Of a stretch of 64,000 nucleotides of DNA, positions 33,695 through 43,307 are shown in pieces. Position 1 is the stretch's first letter. Each line of letters begins with the position of its first letter. Below the pieces are notes generated by a model that did no database searches, was not told the DNA's origin, and worked only from the letters and a program-made list of their open reading frames with translations. Source of the stretch: Bacillota bacterium (GTDB lineage Bacteria; Bacillota; Limnochordia; Limnochordales; Limnochordaceae); NCBI GenBank assembly GCA_017577405.1, contig PIUA01000023.1, forward strand, positions 62,001 through 126,000, written 5' to 3'. A program made the position numbers and the translations under genes.

Positions 33695-33756
33695 TGGCCT
33701 CGGTGTGCGAGCTGCCTGAGGGCGGGCCCTGCAGGCCGGTGGGGAGGGCGGTTCCC

Positions 33757-34056
33757 GTGAACCGAGGCCTCTCTGACTGGACGCGATACGGGACCATTGG
33801 CTTTTCTTGGGTCTTCCTCACGGCAGTTCTTTTGTATGCGGGATACCGGGGCGGGCAGTGGCTCGATGCTCGATGGGGGACGGAGCCTGTCGGCCTGGTC
33901 CTGGGCCTGGTGGCGGCGGTGGCGCTAAGTCTCACCACCCTGATCCAGGAGTTGCGGGCGGTCTCCACAGCCATGGGCATCAACGCTGGGCCCCAGGATG
34001 GTCGGGAGGAGGAACCCCCATCGCCGAAGTCGGGGCGACATCCGGGGAACGAGTAG
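33757..34056 (+). CDS. atpZ: AtpZ/AtpI-type small membrane protein of the ATP synthase operon
   Basis: Two-helix protein of the AtpZ family, which in alkaliphilic Bacillus works with AtpI in Mg2+ or Ca2+ supply and rotor assembly. Helices: IGFSWVFLTAVLLYAGYRGG and PVGLVLGLVAAVALSLTTLI, followed by a hydrophilic tail. GTG 33757 follows GGGGAGGG by 9 nt (99 aa). First gene of the atp operon. Its 3' end overlaps the start of atpI. Confidence 0.85.
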   Translation: MNRGLSDWTRYGTIGFSWVFLTAVLLYAGYRGGQWLDARWGTEPVGLVLGLVAAVALSLTTLIQELRAVSTAMGINAGPQDGREEEPPSPKSGRHPGNE

Positions 34057-34445
34057 AGGTCCGCCTGCTCCGCCAGCAGCCGCGGGACCTGTTCTGGATG
34101 GCTCTGGCAGGCCTGGCGCTGGCCGGGCTGGCCTGGGTGGCGGGCTGGCCGGCGGGGGCGTTGGGGATCCTTTTGGGCACACCCATCGGCCTGATCAATC
34201 ACGCCTTGACCATGCCTCTGGCCCGAGGCAGGGCCGAGGACCGGCTGACCAAGAGCCTCGCCTGGCGGCTGCCCCTCCGGTTGGTGCTGGCGGCGGCAGG
34301 GTTGGTTGTCGGGTACCGGATCAGCCTCGACACCATGATCGGGGTGGCGGTGGGCGCCACCCTCGAGGTTCTCTTCTACACCCTGACGGCCATCCTCACC
34401 CTTCTCCGCTCCGTTGGTGGGAGGTCCCGATCCAGGCATGATTGA
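34020..34445 (+). CDS. atpI: ATP synthase subunit I (AtpI)
   Basis: Assembly factor for the c-ring, about four helices, including ALAGLALAGLAWVAGW, LGILLGTPIGLINHALTMPL and VLAAAGLVVGYRI. No ATG, GTG or TTG lies just before the conserved part. GGGAGGAGG sits 7 nt before an in-frame ATC (34020), which would give 141 aa; the first conventional start is ATG 34098 (115 aa), which cuts into the first helix. The start is therefore uncertain. It overlaps atpZ, and its 3' end overlaps atpB by 8 nt. Confidence 0.78.
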   Translation: MAEVGATSGERVEVRLLRQQPRDLFWMALAGLALAGLAWVAGWPAGALGILLGTPIGLINHALTMPLARGRAEDRLTKSLAWRLPLRLVLAAAGLVVGYRISLDTMIGVAVGATLEVLFYTLTAILTLLRSVGGRSRSRHD

Positions 34446-35121
34446 AGCGTTACAGCACGTCATTGCGCACGTTCTCCGCTACGAGGTCTTCCGCATTGGG
34501 CCCGTGGTGATCACCTCCACCGTTGTGACCACATGGGTGGCGATGGCGCTCCTGCTGGGCCTGGTCTATCTCCTCACCCGGCGGGGCTTCGAGGAGCGGC
34601 CCCGGGGGGCCCAAGCTTTCCTGGAGATTGTCGTCGAGTTTTTCTACGGCATGGCGGAGCAGTTCATGGGCCGCGAGGGCCGGAAGTATGCCTGGCTCTA
34701 TGGCGGCCTTTTCATCGCCATTCTCTTCCTGAACTATGCCTGGATGATTCCCGGCGCGATCCCGCCCACCAGTGATCTGATGACCCCCGTCGCCCTGGCG
34801 GTGGTGGCCGTCCCCATGACCTGGGTCTGCGCTGTCCGGAAGAAGGGTGTCAAGGGGTGGCTCCGCCACTTCATCTTGCCGTCGGTGGCCCTGCTCCCGC
34901 TCAACATTCTCGAGCAGCTGGTCCGGATCTTTTCGCTCAGTGTTCGTCTCTTTGGCAACATGTTTGGCGAGGAGATGGTGACCATGACCCTGGGCACCAT
35001 GCTCCCGCTCTTTGGCCCCCTGCCCATCATGGCCCTTGGCCTCATCTTCGGGGCCGTGCAGGCCTACGTCTTCAGCGTCCTCACGGTGAGCTACCTCGCT
35101 GAGATGGTGCAAGGGCATTGA
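34438..35121 (+). CDS. atpB: ATP synthase subunit a
   Basis: Membrane stator subunit carrying the two ion half-channels. The essential arginine helix is visible in LSLSVRLFGNMFGEEM-type sequence (SVRLFGNMFG), with LEQLVRIFSL before it and GAVQAYVFSVLTVSYLAE at the C-terminus. It is 227 aa with about five helices. ATG 34438. Confidence 0.96.
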   Translation: MIEALQHVIAHVLRYEVFRIGPVVITSTVVTTWVAMALLLGLVYLLTRRGFEERPRGAQAFLEIVVEFFYGMAEQFMGREGRKYAWLYGGLFIAILFLNYAWMIPGAIPPTSDLMTPVALAVVAVPMTWVCAVRKKGVKGWLRHFILPSVALLPLNILEQLVRIFSLSVRLFGNMFGEEMVTMTLGTMLPLFGPLPIMALGLIFGAVQAYVFSVLTVSYLAEMVQGH

Positions 35122-35176
35122 ATGCGGTCCGAGAACGGTCGCAGCACGCGCCGCGATTTGGAAGGGAGGGAAACCG

Positions 35177-35392
35177 GTGGAGTTTCTCACGGTAGCACTG
35201 GCCGTCGCGTTGCCGGCGATGGTCTCCGCCTTCAGCCAGGGATGGGCGACCACCCGTGCTATGGACAACATGGGCCGTCAGCCCGAAGCAGCCGGTGACA
35301 TCCGCTCGACGCTCCTGGTGGCGCTGGCGTTCATGGAGGCCTTGACCCTTTTCGCCATGATCGTCGCCATCCTCATTTGGACCAAGGTCTGA
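35177..35392 (+). CDS. atpE: ATP synthase subunit c (unusual glycine-poor helix 1)
   Basis: Rotor-ring proteolipid, 71 aa, two helices joined by the conserved RQPEAAGDIRST loop. The ion-binding glutamate is in helix 2 (LAFMEALTLF). Helix 1 normally has a run of GxGxGxG; here it reads VALPAMVSAFSQG with only the last glycine kept, so helix packing or ring size may differ. A Gln aligns with the Na+-ligand position, but the Ser/Thr after the Glu is Ala, which favours protons. GTG with GGGAGGG 7 nt upstream. A strong stem-loop follows the gene. Confidence 0.93.
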   Translation: MEFLTVALAVALPAMVSAFSQGWATTRAMDNMGRQPEAAGDIRSTLLVALAFMEALTLFAMIVAILIWTKV

Positions 35393-35416
35393 TGGGGTGG
35401 GAGCGGTTGGCGGGTG

Positions 35417-35441
35417 GGGCCGCCGGCGGTGCCGGCGGCCC
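35417..35441 (+). other. Strong mRNA stem-loop between atpE and atpF
   Basis: GGGCCGCCGGC-GGT-GCCGGCGGCCC, an 11-bp perfect GC stem in the 89-bp gap. There is no T-run. It may protect the atpE end of the message or reduce read-through, so that c is made in excess over b. Confidence 0.6.
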
Positions 35442-35481
35442 TCCCCTGGCGGCTTGGGAGCAAGGAGAGGGGTAGCGACCC

Positions 35482-36030
35482 GTGTTCGACTGGACCTTCG
35501 TGGTCCACGCCGCGGCTGAGGGCGAGGCGGTCAACCCCCTCAGCTTCGACTTGTGGACCTTTCTGTTTCAATTGATCAACGTGGCTGTCGTCCTGGTGGC
35601 CCTCTACTACATGCTCTTCCGCCCCCTGGGGAACATGATCCGGGCTCGGGAGGAGAAGGTGGCCCGGACCCTGGATGAGGCGAGCGACGCCAGGCAACGG
35701 GCGGCCGAGCTGGAAGCCCGCTACGAGCAGAAGCTGAAGGAGGCCCAGCGGGAGATCCAGCGGATGATGGAGGAGGCCCAGCAGGCGTCGGAACGGCGTC
35801 GCCAGGAGCTGCTGGCCCAGGCTCAGGCGGAGGCGGAGCAGACCCTCCAGCGGGCCAAGGAGGAGATTGCTCGGGAGCGGGAGCTGGCGGTGGCGGCCAT
35901 CCGCCAGGAGATGGCCAGCTTGGCCGTGGCGGCCGCCAGCCAGGTGGTGGGCCGTTCCCTCAATGATGAGGACCAGCGTCGCCTGGTGGAGGAGTTCCTT
36001 GAGAAGACCGGGTCGGTGAAGGGCTCATGA
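35482..36030 (+). CDS. atpF: ATP synthase subunit b
   Basis: Peripheral stalk subunit, 182 aa. One N-terminal helix (TFLFQLINVAVVLVALYYML) followed by a long charged coiled coil (about 55-160), ending in a delta-binding region. GTG start after AAGGAGAGGGG. ATGA overlap with atpH. Confidence 0.95.
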   Translation: MFDWTFVVHAAAEGEAVNPLSFDLWTFLFQLINVAVVLVALYYMLFRPLGNMIRAREEKVARTLDEASDARQRAAELEARYEQKLKEAQREIQRMMEEAQQASERRRQELLAQAQAEAEQTLQRAKEEIARERELAVAAIRQEMASLAVAAASQVVGRSLNDEDQRRLVEEFLEKTGSVKGS

Positions 36031-36563
36031 GGGGGGGCAAGCTGGCCCGGCGGTACGCCCAGGCCCTGGCCGAGCTGGCCGCGGAGCGGGGCCTCCTGGA
36101 ATCGATCGTGGCCGGGGCGCAGCTGGTGGGGGAGGTCCTCCAGCAGGAGCCCTCCCTGGTCTGGGCTCTGGCCGATGAACGGGTGCCGCTGGAGGAGCGC
36201 CTCAGCCGCCTGCGGGAGCTCTTCGGGGACCGGCTCCCGCCGCTTTTCCACCACTTCTTCCGGCTGGTGCTCACCAAGGGGCGGGCCCCGATCCTGCCCG
36301 AGATCTGCACCGAGATCCCCCATGCGGCCGACCGCCTGCAGGGGGTGGTGGAGGCGGACGTGACCGTCGCCAAGCCCCTGCCCGAGGACCAGCAGGAGGC
36401 GCTCCGGCTGCGCCTGGAGGAGCTCACCGGCCAGACGGTCCGGCTGGTGGTCCAGGAGGATCCCAGCCTCCTGGGCGGCGTGGTGGTCCGGATGGGGGAT
36501 TTGGTCCTGGACGGGAGCGTGGCGACGCGGCTGAAGCGCCTGGAAGCACAGCTCCGGAACTGA
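36027..36563 (+). CDS. atpH: ATP synthase subunit delta
   Basis: Connects the b stalk to the alpha3beta3 head. ARRYAQALAELAAERG at the N-terminus and the C-terminal DPSLLGGVVVRMGDLVLDGSV-type motif (LLGGVVVRMGDLVLDGS) are typical. It is 178 aa. Overlaps atpF by 4 nt. Confidence 0.95.
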   Translation: MRGGKLARRYAQALAELAAERGLLESIVAGAQLVGEVLQQEPSLVWALADERVPLEERLSRLRELFGDRLPPLFHHFFRLVLTKGRAPILPEICTEIPHAADRLQGVVEADVTVAKPLPEDQQEALRLRLEELTGQTVRLVVQEDPSLLGGVVVRMGDLVLDGSVATRLKRLEAQLRN

Positions 36564-36596
36564 CAGGTAGCGGGAGCGACAGGATGGGGTGAGGGC

Positions 36597-38114
36597 ATGG
36601 CCATTCGGCCCGATGAGATTACAGCGATTCTGAAGCAGCAGATCGAGCGCTTTGAGCGGGAGATCGACGTTCAAAACGTGGGCACCGTCATCAGCGTCGG
36701 TGACGGCGTGGCCCGGGTCTGGGGCCTGGAGGATGCGGTGGCCAGCGAGCTCCTCGAGTTCCCCGGAGGCGTCTACGGCATCGCCCTCAACTTGGAGGAG
36801 GACAACATCGGCGCCGTCCTCCTGGGCCCCTACACCCAGATCAAGGAGGGTGACACCGTCCGGCGGACGGGCCGGGTGGTGGAGGTGCCCGTCGGGGAGG
36901 CTCTGCTGGGCCGGGTGGTCAACCCCCTGGGCCAGCCCTTGGACGGCAAGGGGCCCATCGAGACCGACCGGTTCCGGCCCATTGAGGCCCGGGCACCCGG
37001 CGTAGTGGACCGTCAGAACGTGAAGGAGCCCCTCCAGACCGGCCTGAAGGCCATCGACTCCATGATCCCCATCGGCCGCGGCCAGCGGGAGCTGATCATC
37101 GGCGACCGGCAGACGGGGAAGACGGCCCTGGCGGTGGACACCATCATCAACCAGCGGGACCAGGATGTCATCTGCATCTATGTGGCCATCGGCCAGAAAG
37201 CCTCGACGGTGGCCGGCGTGGTCCAGGCGCTGGAGCGGCACGACGCCATGAAGTACACCATCGTGGTCTCCGCCACCGCGGCCGACCCCGCGCCCCTGCT
37301 CTACATCGCTCCCTACGCCGGCTGCGCCATGGGTGAGGAGTTCATGTATCAGGGCAAGGACGTGCTGGTGGTCTACGACGACCTCTCCAAGCACGCCGCC
37401 GCCTACCGGGAGCTCTCCCTCATCCTCCGGCGGCCGCCCGGACGGGAAGCCTTCCCCGGTGACGTCTTCTACCTGCACTCGCGGCTTCTGGAGCGGGCGG
37501 CTAAGCTGAGCGACGAGCTGGGTGGGGGCTCGCTGACCGCGCTCCCCATCGTGGAGACCCAGGCCAACGACATCTCGGCCTACATCCCGACCAACGTCAT
37601 CTCCATCACCGACGGCCAGATCTACCTGGAACCCGACCTCTTCTACGCCGGCATCCGGCCCGCCATCAACGTGGGCCGGTCCGTCAGCCGGGTGGGCGGC
37701 GACGCTCAGGTGAAGGCCATGCGCCAGGTGGCCGGCCGCCTGCGCCTCGACCTCTCCCAGTACCGGGAGCTGGCGGCCTTCGCCCAGTTCGGGTCGGACC
37801 TGGACCGGGCCACTCAGGCCCAACTGGCCCGGGGCGAGCGGATGACGGAGATTCTCAAGCAGGAGCAGTACGCGCCCATGCCCGTGGAGGAGCAGGTGGC
37901 CATCATCTTCGCGGGCGTGAACGGGCTCCTGGACGATCTGGCGACGGAGCTCATCCGGCCCTTTGAGAAGGCGTTCCTGGAGCACCTCCGCACCGAAAAG
38001 CCCGAGATCCTCCAGGAGATCCGGGAGAAGAAGGTCCTGGACGCCTCCCTCGAGGAGCGCTTGAAGGACGCGGTGCTCCAGTTCAAGGAGCGCTTCCGGA
38101 GCAGCCAGCCGTAA
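36597..38114 (+). CDS. atpA: ATP synthase subunit alpha
   Basis: Non-catalytic nucleotide-binding head subunit, 505 aa. P-loop [15 protein letters not shown], signature [17 protein letters not shown], and N-terminal [17 protein letters not shown] 36597 after GTGAGGG. Confidence 0.98.
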   Translation: MAIRPDEITAILKQQIERFEREIDVQNVGTVISVGDGVARVWGLEDAVASELLEFPGGVYGIALNLEEDNIGAVLLGPYTQIKEGDTVRRTGRVVEVPVGEALLGRVVNPLGQPLDGKGPIETDRFRPIEARAPGVVDRQNVKEPLQTGLKAIDSMIPIGRGQRELIIGDRQTGKTALAVDTIINQRDQDVICIYVAIGQKASTVAGVVQALERHDAMKYTIVVSATAADPAPLLYIAPYAGCAMGEEFMYQGKDVLVVYDDLSKHAAAYRELSLILRRPPGREAFPGDVFYLHSRLLERAAKLSDELGGGSLTALPIVETQANDISAYIPTNVISITDGQIYLEPDLFYAGIRPAINVGRSVSRVGGDAQVKAMRQVAGRLRLDLSQYRELAAFAQFGSDLDRATQAQLARGERMTEILKQEQYAPMPVEEQVAIIFAGVNGLLDDLATELIRPFEKAFLEHLRTEKPEILQEIREKKVLDASLEERLKDAVLQFKERFRSSQP

Positions 38115-38126
38115 GGAGCTAAGACC

Positions 38127-39023
38127 ATGGCACACGGAGCACGTGAGATCAGGCGGCGCATCGCCAGCATCCAATCGACCCAGCAGATCACCAAGGCCAT
38201 GGAGATGGTGGCCGCCGCCCGGCTCCGCCGGAGCCAGGGCCGGGTGCTCTCGGCCAGGCCCTTCGCCGACAAGCTCCATGCCGTGCTGGCCCGGGCGGTG
38301 GCGGCGGTGGACGCCTCCCGCTACCGCCATCCCCTGCTGGAGGCGCCCGAGCCCCATCGGCCGCCCCTCTACGTGGTGATCACCGCCGATCGGGGCCTGG
38401 CGGGCCCCTACAACGCCAACGTGATCCGCTACGCCGTCAACCTGCGGGAGCAGCACCCGGAGATGGGCGTGGTGGTGGTGGGGCGGCGGGGTCGGGACGC
38501 CTTCCAGCGGCTGGGTTGGGAGCTGGAAGGGGTCTTCCTCCACCTGGGGGACGAGGTCCCCTTCAGCGCGGCGCAGGAGATCGCCCGGCTGGTGAGCCAG
38601 GCCTTCATGGACGGCCGGTACGCCTCGGTCCACCTGGTCTACAACGCTTTTGTCAACACGGTCACCCACCCGACGGTGGAGGTGACCCTCCTGCCCATCG
38701 AAACCGCCGCCCAAGCGGCGGAGGTGGGCGACGGTGGCTCGGGCGAGCCCGAGGAGACAGTGGAGGCGTACCTCTACGAGCCGTCGCCCCAGGCGGTCCT
38801 GGACATCCTGCTCCCCCGGTTTGTGGACGTGGCCGTCTACCAGGCCCTCCTGGAGGCGAAGACCAGCGAATTCGCCAGCCGCATGACGGCCATGAAGAAT
38901 GCTTCGGAGAACGCCCAGGAGCTCATCCGGGAGCTGACCCTCTCCCTCAACCGGGCGCGGCAGGCGGGGATTACCACGGAGATTACAGAGATTGTGGGCG
39001 GCGCGGAAGCGCTGGCGGAGTGA
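38127..39023 (+). CDS. atpG: ATP synthase subunit gamma
   Basis: Central rotor shaft, 298 aa. N-terminal REIRRRIASIQSTQQITKAM and C-terminal NRARQAGITTEITEIVGGAE are the conserved ends that form the coiled coil. AAGGAG lies 8 nt before the ATG. Confidence 0.97.
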   Translation: MAHGAREIRRRIASIQSTQQITKAMEMVAAARLRRSQGRVLSARPFADKLHAVLARAVAAVDASRYRHPLLEAPEPHRPPLYVVITADRGLAGPYNANVIRYAVNLREQHPEMGVVVVGRRGRDAFQRLGWELEGVFLHLGDEVPFSAAQEIARLVSQAFMDGRYASVHLVYNAFVNTVTHPTVEVTLLPIETAAQAAEVGDGGSGEPEETVEAYLYEPSPQAVLDILLPRFVDVAVYQALLEAKTSEFASRMTAMKNASENAQELIRELTLSLNRARQAGITTEITEIVGGAEALAE

Positions 39024-40492
<1,469 letters not shown>

Positions 40493-40493
<1 letters not shown>

Positions 40494-40897
40494 TGGAGCG
40501 CCTGCTGGAGCTGGAAGTGATCACCGCGGAACGGCGGGTCCTCCACGAACGGGCGGAGTCCATCATCCTGCCCGCGGCCAACGGGTACCTGGGCATCCTG
40601 CCCGGCCATGCGCCCATGATCGCCGGGTTGACGGTGGGGGTCCTCCAGTTCGGCCCCTACGGCAACGAGAAGCGGCGGATGGCCATCAGCGGTGGCTTCG
40701 CGGAGGTCGCCCACGACCGGGTGACGGTGCTGGCCGATACGGCCGAGCTGGCGGAGGAGATCGACCTGGAGCGGGCCCTGCGGGCCAGAGCCCGGGCGGA
40801 GGAGCGGCTCCGGAGCCGCCGGCCCGACATCGACTACCACCGGGCGGAGATGGCCCTCCGGCGGGCCCTCAACCGGATCAAGGCCGCCCAGGGCTGA
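40493..40897 (+). CDS. atpC: ATP synthase subunit epsilon
   Basis: Rotor subunit with a regulatory C-terminal helical hairpin. N-terminal beta domain LELEVITAERRVLHE, GYLGILPGHAPMIAGL and AISGGFAEVAHDRVTVLAD; then charged helices. It is 134 aa. Last gene of the operon. Confidence 0.96.
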
Positions 40898-40944
40898 GGA
40901 TCCCCCGACCGGCGCTTCTCCTCGGACGGTGGCGCTCTTCGGGT

Positions 40945-40969
40945 CAGGGCCGGCATCATGCCGGCCCTG
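40945..40969 (+). terminator. Terminator of the atp operon
   Basis: CAGGGCCGGCA-TCA-TGCCGGCCCTG, an 11-bp perfect stem 47 nt after the atpC stop. It is followed by a pyrimidine-rich but not T-only stretch, so termination may be partly factor-dependent. Confidence 0.65.
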
Positions 40970-41063
40970 CGCCGTTCCTGCTCCCTCTGTCTGCCTGCCC
41001 TCGCCCACGCCCAGCCTTCGGAACCAACCCCTCGCCCCTGGTGAACCTCTCGCCGGCCCGTCG

Positions 41064-41093
41064 GTATAGCCCTGCGGCCTGCTGGCAAGAATA
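41064..41093 (+). promoter_or_regulatory. Sigma-F-type promoter before ywmB-spoIIQ
   Basis: GTATA (41064-41068), 15-bp spacer, GGCAAGAATA (41084-41093). This fits the forespore sigma-F consensus GYATA-N15/16-GGNNANANTW at every defined position. Start point near 41100 gives a leader of about 25 nt. In B. subtilis spoIIQ is transcribed by sigma-F. Confidence 0.65.
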
Positions 41094-41124
41094 GGCACGC
41101 ACGGCAGGACGTGCAGGGGAGAGG

Positions 41125-41886
41125 ATGACCGTGGACCGGGGCCTCGCTCCAGAGACAGGCGCCGCAGGAGCTCGGGAACCCTCCCGCCCCCCAGTGGGAC
41201 GGCGCCTGCGGCAGAGCCTCATCCAAGCCGCGCTGGCCACCCTCGTCCTTCTGCTGCTCCAAGGGGCGGGCGGTCGGCTGGAGAAGCCAGCGGGTCTCTT
41301 TGATCGCGCCATCCTTGCCTTCCAGACGTCGACAGCCCACCTGGTGGCCTACGATCTCGGCGCCGGCAGCCGCCTTCCCGTGGAGGGCGCCGGGTTTCGG
41401 GGCTTGGAGCGGCTTCTGGACCGGGTCTGGCAAGCGCTGGCTCGAGGGGGCGAGCCCGATCACAGGGTGGCTACCCGGGAGGGGGACCTCCTGCTCCTGA
41501 GGGGGACCAGGGAGACGGCGTGGGGGCGCTGGCAGGTGACCGTTCTCCGGGAGGACGGCGCCCCCTGGGCGACGGTCTGGGTGCGGGCGACGGGAACCTC
41601 GCCGGAAGGTCTCCACCACCAGGCCCGCCAGCTGGTGCGGGGCTCAGGCCGGCTCCAACCGGCCGCGGGGCGGTGGCTCTACGTCCGCTTGGAAGGACGG
41701 TATCCCACGCCCTTGAGCGGACCGGCCCGCCAGGTGGTGGGGGCGAGCCTCGCCCGGACCCTGGGGCCCGATCCTTCCCTCCGCATCCACCTGACGGCCG
41801 TTGACCAGACAACACAGCTCGTCATCGAGTCTGCGGGCCCTTCCCCGGCGGACCTGCCGCTGCCAACCTACGCTCAAGCGAGGTGA
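41125..41886 (+). CDS. ywmB: YwmB-family (TATA-box-binding-like) secreted or membrane-anchored protein
   Basis: A YwmB-like protein is inferred mainly from position (after atpC, before a spoIIQ-like gene, as in the atp-spoIID region of bacilli) and layout. It has a basic N-terminus, one hydrophobic segment (LIQAALATLVLLLLQGAGG, about 32-50) and a 200-residue extracytoplasmic domain. YwmB proteins have a TBP-like repeated fold and unknown function. It is 253 aa, with GGGGAGAGG before the ATG. Likely co-transcribed with the next gene from the sigma-F-type promoter. Confidence 0.62.
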   Translation: MTVDRGLAPETGAAGAREPSRPPVGRRLRQSLIQAALATLVLLLLQGAGGRLEKPAGLFDRAILAFQTSTAHLVAYDLGAGSRLPVEGAGFRGLERLLDRVWQALARGGEPDHRVATREGDLLLLRGTRETAWGRWQVTVLREDGAPWATVWVRATGTSPEGLHHQARQLVRGSGRLQPAAGRWLYVRLEGRYPTPLSGPARQVVGASLARTLGPDPSLRIHLTAVDQTTQLVIESAGPSPADLPLPTYAQAR

Positions 41887-41892
41887 GTCTTC

Positions 41893-42804
41893 ATGCGGGA
41901 AAGGCTGAAAGCCCTCTGGCAGCAGGCCCGCATCCCCGCGGGAAGCGGGTGGAGCCGGCTGAGCCGTGCCAGCCGCCGCCTGGGGCGGGGGCTCGGTTGG
42001 GCCTTGGCCTGGGCCGCCAGGGGCTTGGGCAGGGCCCTGCGGAACACCTTCAGCTGGCAGGGCGGGCTGCTGGCGGCTCGCTGGATCGTGGTCCTGACGG
42101 TGGTGGCAGGCCTGGGCTACTTCCTGGGCCGGTCCCGGCCCGACCTGGTGCCGGCCATGCCCTGGGAGGCGGCCGACGGGGAGCGGATGGTCCAGAGCCC
42201 CACCCTCGTGGCGCCCCGGACGGATGACATCCTTTCGGGGGTGGATGAGATCCTCCCCGCGGCCGACTCGGGGCCCGGGCTCCCTGAAGCCCCCCTCGAT
42301 CCGGTGAGCGTGGAGGCCCCTGGTCCTTTCCAGGGCCCCCAGGTCCCCGGTGGGGAAGCGGCTGAGGCGAGCCAGGCCAGCCCGGCGGCCATCCCCCTGG
42401 CCGATCTCTCCCAGATGACCCTCCCCGTCACGGGCAGCCTGGGCCAGGCGTACGCCTGGCGGCGGGATCCGGGTACCCAGGCGTGGCGCCTCCACGACGG
42501 CGTCGACTTGATCGCCGGTCCCAGGCAGCTGGTGGTGGCCGCGCTGCCCGGGCGGGTGGTCCGGGTCTTCCCGCTGGCCACCGGCGGTCTGGGGGTCTGG
42601 GTGGAGCACAGCGGGGGGTGGACCACTCGGTATGAATCCCTCAGTGAGGTCTTCGTGGTGGAAGGCCAGGCCGTCGCCCAGGGTCAGGCCGTCGGCCGGG
42701 TGGGCCGGCTGGATGACGGGCTGAGCCTCGGGGTCCACTTCAGCCTCTACCGGGACGGCCAGCCCCACGACCCGGCCCGGTTTCTCCCGGCCCTTCGTCC
42801 CTGA
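41893..42804 (+). CDS. spoIIQ: SpoIIQ-like M23/LytM-domain protein, probably inactive as peptidase
   Basis: Engulfment and channel component candidate: forespore membrane protein that binds SpoIIIAH in relatives. A basic N-terminus, one helix (ARWIVVLTVVAGLGYFLG, about 57-74), a Pro/Ala/Glu linker, then a LytM domain (about 175-303). Zinc ligands HxxxD are kept (LHDGVDL), and the last His is kept in LGVHFSLY, but the first His of the HxH motif is Gly. That His is catalytic in active LytM enzymes, so the protein likely binds zinc without cutting. The ribosome site GAGGTGAG overlaps the ywmB stop. Confidence 0.75.
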   Translation: MRERLKALWQQARIPAGSGWSRLSRASRRLGRGLGWALAWAARGLGRALRNTFSWQGGLLAARWIVVLTVVAGLGYFLGRSRPDLVPAMPWEAADGERMVQSPTLVAPRTDDILSGVDEILPAADSGPGLPEAPLDPVSVEAPGPFQGPQVPGGEAAEASQASPAAIPLADLSQMTLPVTGSLGQAYAWRRDPGTQAWRLHDGVDLIAGPRQLVVAALPGRVVRVFPLATGGLGVWVEHSGGWTTRYESLSEVFVVEGQAVAQGQAVGRVGRLDDGLSLGVHFSLYRDGQPHDPARFLPALRP

Positions 42805-42811
42805 GGCCTGG

Positions 42812-42834
42812 GGGCCCGGCCTCTGGCCGGGCCC
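42812..42834 (+). terminator. Terminator-like hairpin after the spoIIQ-like gene
   Basis: GGGCCCGGCC-TCT-GGCCGGGCCC, a 10-bp perfect stem 8 nt after the stop codon. No T-run. It separates the ywmB-spoIIQ pair from spoIIID. Confidence 0.5.
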
Positions 42835-42986
42835 TCGGCCGCCTGGCCGCCCCGAGGCTCGGGGGCCTCCCCCGGACTCGGGCCCCTCCCGCCCGGGTCA
42901 TTCAGGCTCCGCATAAAGGTGGGCCCCCGGAGGTCCGGCGCGGGTGGGGGAAGGGGCTCCTGGTGCGCCTTTCCCGTCGCGCCCCA

Positions 42987-43015
42987 GCATATTCACCGGC
43001 GCCCCACATAGACAT
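42987..43015 (+). promoter_or_regulatory. Sigma-E-type promoter before spoIIID
   Basis: GCATATT (42987-42993) matches the sigma-E -35 (KMATATT), and CATAGACAT (43007-43015) resembles the -10 CATACAMT. The spacer is 13 bp, one less than the usual 14-15. A start near 43022 precedes the ribosome site GAGGGGG at 43034. spoIIID is a sigma-E gene in B. subtilis. Confidence 0.5.
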
Positions 43016-43046
43016 GGACCACAGGAGGCGGCGAGGGGGCGCGGCG

Positions 43047-43307
43047 ATGCGGGAGTACATCAGGAAAAGGGTTCTGGAGATCAGCGCCTACATCGTCGAC
43101 ACCAACGCGACGGTGAGGCAGGCGGCCAGCGTCTTCGGCGTCAGCAAGTCCACCGTGCATAAAGATGTCACTGAGCGGTTGCCGCGGGTGAATGCGGAGC
43201 TGGCCCTCCGGGTGAAGCGGGTCTTGGAGCGGAACAAGGCGGAGCGGCACATCCGGGGGGGCGAGGCGACCCGCCAGAAGTACCGGGGGGAGCGGAAAGT
43301 CTCCTGA
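43047..43307 (+). CDS. spoIIID: Sporulation transcriptional regulator SpoIIID
   Basis: Mother-cell DNA-binding protein that tunes sigma-E and sigma-K genes. Helix-turn-helix: TVRQAASVFGVSKSTVHKDV, then TERLPRVNAELALRVKRVLE. The basic C-terminal tail (RQKYRGERK) is the second DNA-binding element. It is 86 aa, slightly shorter than the roughly 93 aa of B. subtilis. ATG 43047 follows GAGGGGG by 7 nt; the tracked start at 42963 lies upstream of the promoter-like sequence. Same order as B. subtilis spoIIID-mbl-flhO-flhP. Confidence 0.95.
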   Translation: MREYIRKRVLEISAYIVDTNATVRQAASVFGVSKSTVHKDVTERLPRVNAELALRVKRVLERNKAERHIRGGEATRQKYRGERKVS

